Shown here: positions 60,449 through 64,000 of the stretch, piece by piece
Position numbering within the stretch: position 1 is the first letter of the stretch
Layout of the letters: each line of letters opens with the position of its first letter
Source of the DNA: Hemibagrus wyckioides
Taxonomy: Eukaryota > Chordata > Actinopteri > Siluriformes > Bagridae
Assembly (NCBI RefSeq): GCF_019097595.1
Contig: NC_080731.1
Span: 12,299,571 to 12,363,570 of the forward strand
Direction of reading: 5' to 3'
Length of the DNA: 64,000 nt
Translations under genes and position numbers: made by a program
The notes under the pieces: generated by a model
What the model was told of the DNA's origin: nothing
The model's database searches: none
What the model saw: only the letters and a program-made list of their open reading frames with translations

Positions 60449-63400
60449 GTGAGTCTTGAGAGTTAAGCTCAACTCTACCATTAAGTAATATGTTTCATTT
60501 TCTAGGGAGTTAAATTGAAATGAGATTTAGCATCTGTCCCCAGTGTGAGGCTGCAGATAACCGACAGCTCTCGACTCGTCCATTGTCCTGGTGTCAGATC
60601 CTGCCCCTGGTGACTGTCCCCATTGTGTCATATCACAGTATCTCTAATCCAACCTGTGTTATAATGGAAATCAATTTAGCTTAGAACTCTTCGAATGAAC
60701 AGGTGATGTCTGTCCTCAGTTTGTTCATTTCTATTCTAGTCAAATATATTTCTTAAAAATACAGCACAAGATAGTATATTCTTCAACGATTAAAATGGGT
60801 CCATTCTAAATCCAATACAACGTCTGCTTGAGTCACGTTTGGCCTCCAATCAAGTATTATATCTCACTGACATTTATTTAGCAGATGCCCTTATCCAGTG
60901 TGACTCTAACCTGATCTCTCTTTTTATTTTATTTTATTTTAATACATCTGAACCTTTGAGGGTTAAGGGCCTTGCTTAAGGGCTCAGCAGCTTGGCAGTG
61001 ATGGGATTTGAACTCGACCTTTCAATCAGAAGTCCAACGTCTATCCACTTATCTACCACTCCCCATTTCATTTGCTCATGTGAACACAAGCTTCCCTCAG
61101 TGTCACAGCTCTTCATTGTCACATACACAATGAAATCCTTACATGCATGCTGTTCCTCAAGACTGCCAGAACACTGCAGACATCCTCACAGCCCAAAGAC
61201 AATACAACACCAAGCCAACAGCAACCTATTAGAATTTATAGCCAGTTGTAGAATTTTAAACGATAATTTGTAATCTCTTTCACGAAAAATAAAAATATAA
61301 CAATCACAGCCTGCTGTGCTCCAACCAGGAGTCTGGATGTTCATCCTGAACTGCAGTGGCACACTCATCTTCTTGATCTTTTAAAAAAGAGAGCATTTAA
61401 AAAAAAAAAAAAAAGTTTCCTTCTTCGAATAGCTCGAGGCAGCGAGGAACTTAAATCATCATGCAGCTGTCTAAGCTACAGAATGTGCAAGGAAATGTAA
61501 TGGCACAAAAGGAGAGATTTAAAGAGGGTTTATGTATCTTCCTCCTCATGTCCTTACAAATCATTGTACTCGGGAAGGACGAATGCGGTAAAATCACCTT
61601 ATCAGGATAGCTAAACACTCGCATTTCAGACATTAAACAATCCACTATATATCCAATGCTGTGTAAAAGTCATAGTCTACAATTTTATGCACTCAATTAT
61701 TTTAAAGCCACCATATTATGCTACATTTACACCACCAGTGACTCGCAGTGACAAAGCGACTGGAGATCAGTGAGAGCTGGTGACTTCCAGCAACATGAAC
61801 TCATATGATATGATATTTAAAAAATAATGGAGAGAAAAATTGTTTTTAACATCTTATCAGTCTGTATTCTAAAAAGTTATATTTAATATAAAACATTATA
61901 AAAAAATATCTAAAAATATGTATTTATAATATCGAAATATTATGCAAAAGAAATGAATGGAATATAGAAAATATAAAAAATACTACATAAAAATATTATT
62001 TGAAAATAATACTATAACTAAAAATATAAATGTTTTATAAAATATTATGTAAAAAAATAAATAATACAACATAAAAAATATTATACAAAAAGTTGTGAGA
62101 ATATAAAAGATCTGTCTACAAATATTATATAAAATATCATCCGTTATTGATTATCGTATCGCATTTACCCATCTCAACAAACTATTGAAGAATTGAATGT
62201 AGTTGCACCCCACTGTTGCTTGTACTACATACGTGGCTTTTTATGTAAATATTGGTTATGTGCTAGCGTTTAGGTATAGTACCTCTTTACACTTCAGTGA
62301 TGGCGTAAAAGGTGAAAGCCATTATTGCTCTATACCTATTGAAAAAGCAGGAAAATGGATAGACACAACACCTTATTTCGTTGAATGTCAACATTTAAGC
62401 AAGCCACCTATCTCAGACTTGTCTTCTTTAAAAAAATGACCCATAAATCTTCCTGGACATCAAGTCCAAACCACATTACTAATAATTGGAAGCCAAGCAT
62501 GATACAGTGCTTGAGAGAGAGAGATCTACATTTGTTATCAGCTGGGGGAAATTGTGTGTCATTCATAGCTGTGGAAATAGAAATGGTGTGGAGACTATTT
62601 TCAGGGCGTCTGGATGTTTTTTCCCCCTTCTGCGTCCAAGAGTAATTGTTTGTCAAATAGATTGTCCCTACTCTGTCCTCGGCTTTGTAGAGCTTCAAGA
62701 GAGATTTCACCCTAAATTTCACTCGGTTCCTTTCCCATTTCCACACCCTCCTATTCTCCACGGTGGGGGAAAATAACAAAAGGGAATGTCATGAACCAAT
62801 TTGAATTTAAAGTGGATTTTTCTTTGACCGCCGTCCCCAGAGAGCAGCAGCACAGCTGCACGCGTGGAGTTCGAACGCGTGACTGGAGAATTCCTCCCAA
62901 AATCAAGAGCAGCACTTTAACTGCACAGTTGTGTGCTAAAAAGTTTACACAAAGAACATTTTTTTTTAATAACCAGATCTCAAATTGATTTTCCAATCAA
63001 GCCTGATGAAAATGAACAGAGTGCCGAGTGGTATGTGGTTTTAATCACCGTTCTCTCTCTATTGACTAATTTTGTGAGATCAGGCTGAAAATATGGTAAT
63101 AATCTATTTAACATTTGATGAGTTTAATCGGAGTCAGACTGGGAGATGGCAAATGGGGACCGTGGGGGTTTTCAGCAGCACCTTTGCAACCCTAATGACA
63201 TTTGTATATAATGAGGCCTCATATGGTGGCGTGTTAAAGTCATTAGGAGGAAGACGGTGCGATTTCGGTCACGGTGAAATGAATTCAAATAACGTTCGTA
63301 GATAGTACGCATCTGGTGCGACGTGATGTATTTCATTTGCTTCCTCTGCATTTGTAAGACACATTGTTCATTCAATTAAACCACTTAACGATGATTTATT

Positions 63401-64000
63401 ATTAATAAAGCGATTCGCAAATGTAATAGATTCCGCCGGCTAGGGCTATACTCAGAGGCGATTCGTTTCAGGGGCTGACTTTAATTGGAGCGCAGCCGGC
63501 AAACTAAAAAAGAAACACAATGAACTGCAAGGCATGTATTAGCAGTGTATTTCTGTCTGACAACGAGCTGTCCGGTCGTCTTCGTGATCCTGTTTGCACA
63601 GACAGAAACAGACAGTTGAATGTAGACAGGGATGATTAGGCATGGCAGGACAGATGGGGAACACATGGGGCCGGACAGGCGTGCGTTTTTTCATACACAC
63701 ACATGTAGACAAACACGCCAGTACTTACGTGGCAGGAGGAGCTTCCTGCAGTTGCGTCTTTCTCGTTAGCGCTAGCCGGTAGCTGTCAAAATGGATGCGT
63801 TCGGCTGAGGTTTGCTCACCTCTCGAAGCCCTTGCGCTGTGTGAGAAATGCAGCTGTTTCAGTGGTGGGAGCATTATTAGCTTTTCATTTTCATCTCGAT
63901 GACGAACTGAGCAGTAGGGAAGCATATTAATGTGTGTGCGTGCGTGTTTAATTTCATGTCAAACTGGAAAGCATATATTTACAAGTCTTTTTGTTATCAG
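60449..64000 (+). other. Downstream intron sequence to the window edge
   Basis: A minus-strand tRNA-derived SINE lies at 60870-61070. The rest is single-copy-looking, with AT-rich stretches at 61800-62150. I see no further exon that I can support. The region 63000-63300 is unusually free of repeats. Confidence 0.45.
60870..61070 (-). repeat. tRNA-derived SINE, nearly complete, minus strand
   Basis: 'atttagcagatgcccttatc' (tail), 'agggttaagggccttgctta', 'agcagcttggcagtgatggg' and 'atttgaactcgacctttcaa' (B-box side) run in the order expected for the minus-strand SINE of this window. Confidence 0.7.

Overview
This is vertebrate nuclear DNA, most likely from a bony fish. It has spliced exons with GT-AG borders, long introns, dense microsatellites, many Tc1-like transposon relics and short inverted-repeat derivatives, L1-like and CR1/L2-like LINE fragments, and a tRNA-derived SINE with the teleost-type tail. 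The repeat mix suggests an ostariophysan, perhaps a catfish, but that is an inference from repeat families only. I see no bacterial genes, viral genes, CRISPR array or convincing RNA gene.

Layout, left half. Positions 1-7964 and 16333-24526 are two copies, in the same orientation and nearly identical, of one segment of about 8.2 kb. The window opens inside the first copy. Each copy carries one two-exon gene (2074-4355 and 18404-20646) for a proline-rich protein built on a 57-bp (19-codon) in-frame minisatellite. Each copy also has a promoter region with a perfect NRF1 palindrome, a 3' array of splice-donor-like 13-mers and a 377-bp foldback element. Between the copies (7965-16295) lie LINE and Tc1 debris and a minus-strand multi-exon gene of unknown family (9743-11087, upstream part uncertain). 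A 3.9-kb nest of transposons (11358-15255) follows, possibly inserted in that gene's first coding exon. Relics with an acidic, piggyBac-like flavour come next (15638-16180).

Middle (24527-31200). This is a repeat graveyard: L1-like ORF2 relics on both strands, a CR1/L2-like ORF2 relic, two members of one Tc1 family, a tRNA-derived SINE, and a short Tc1-derived element with terminal inverted repeats. A small unique island at 30200-30640 has a YY1-type motif over a possible start codon.

Right half (31200-64000). This is mostly single-copy DNA. One plus-strand gene, not recognised at family level, encodes a predicted coiled-coil protein. Six exons at 41257-60448 join without a frame break (198 codons), and the gene is incomplete at its 3' end and perhaps its 5' end. 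Its last visible intron is about 14.5 kb, contains one further possible exon (54544-54624), and has stretches that look like candidate conserved non-coding elements. Other notable structures are an inverted duplication around a 1.5-kb segment (32369-34222) and a 550-bp compound TATC/TGTC array (36176-36729).

The three gene models are reasoned from reading frame, splice signals and intron phase only. No database search was possible, and none of the three proteins could be assigned to a named family.
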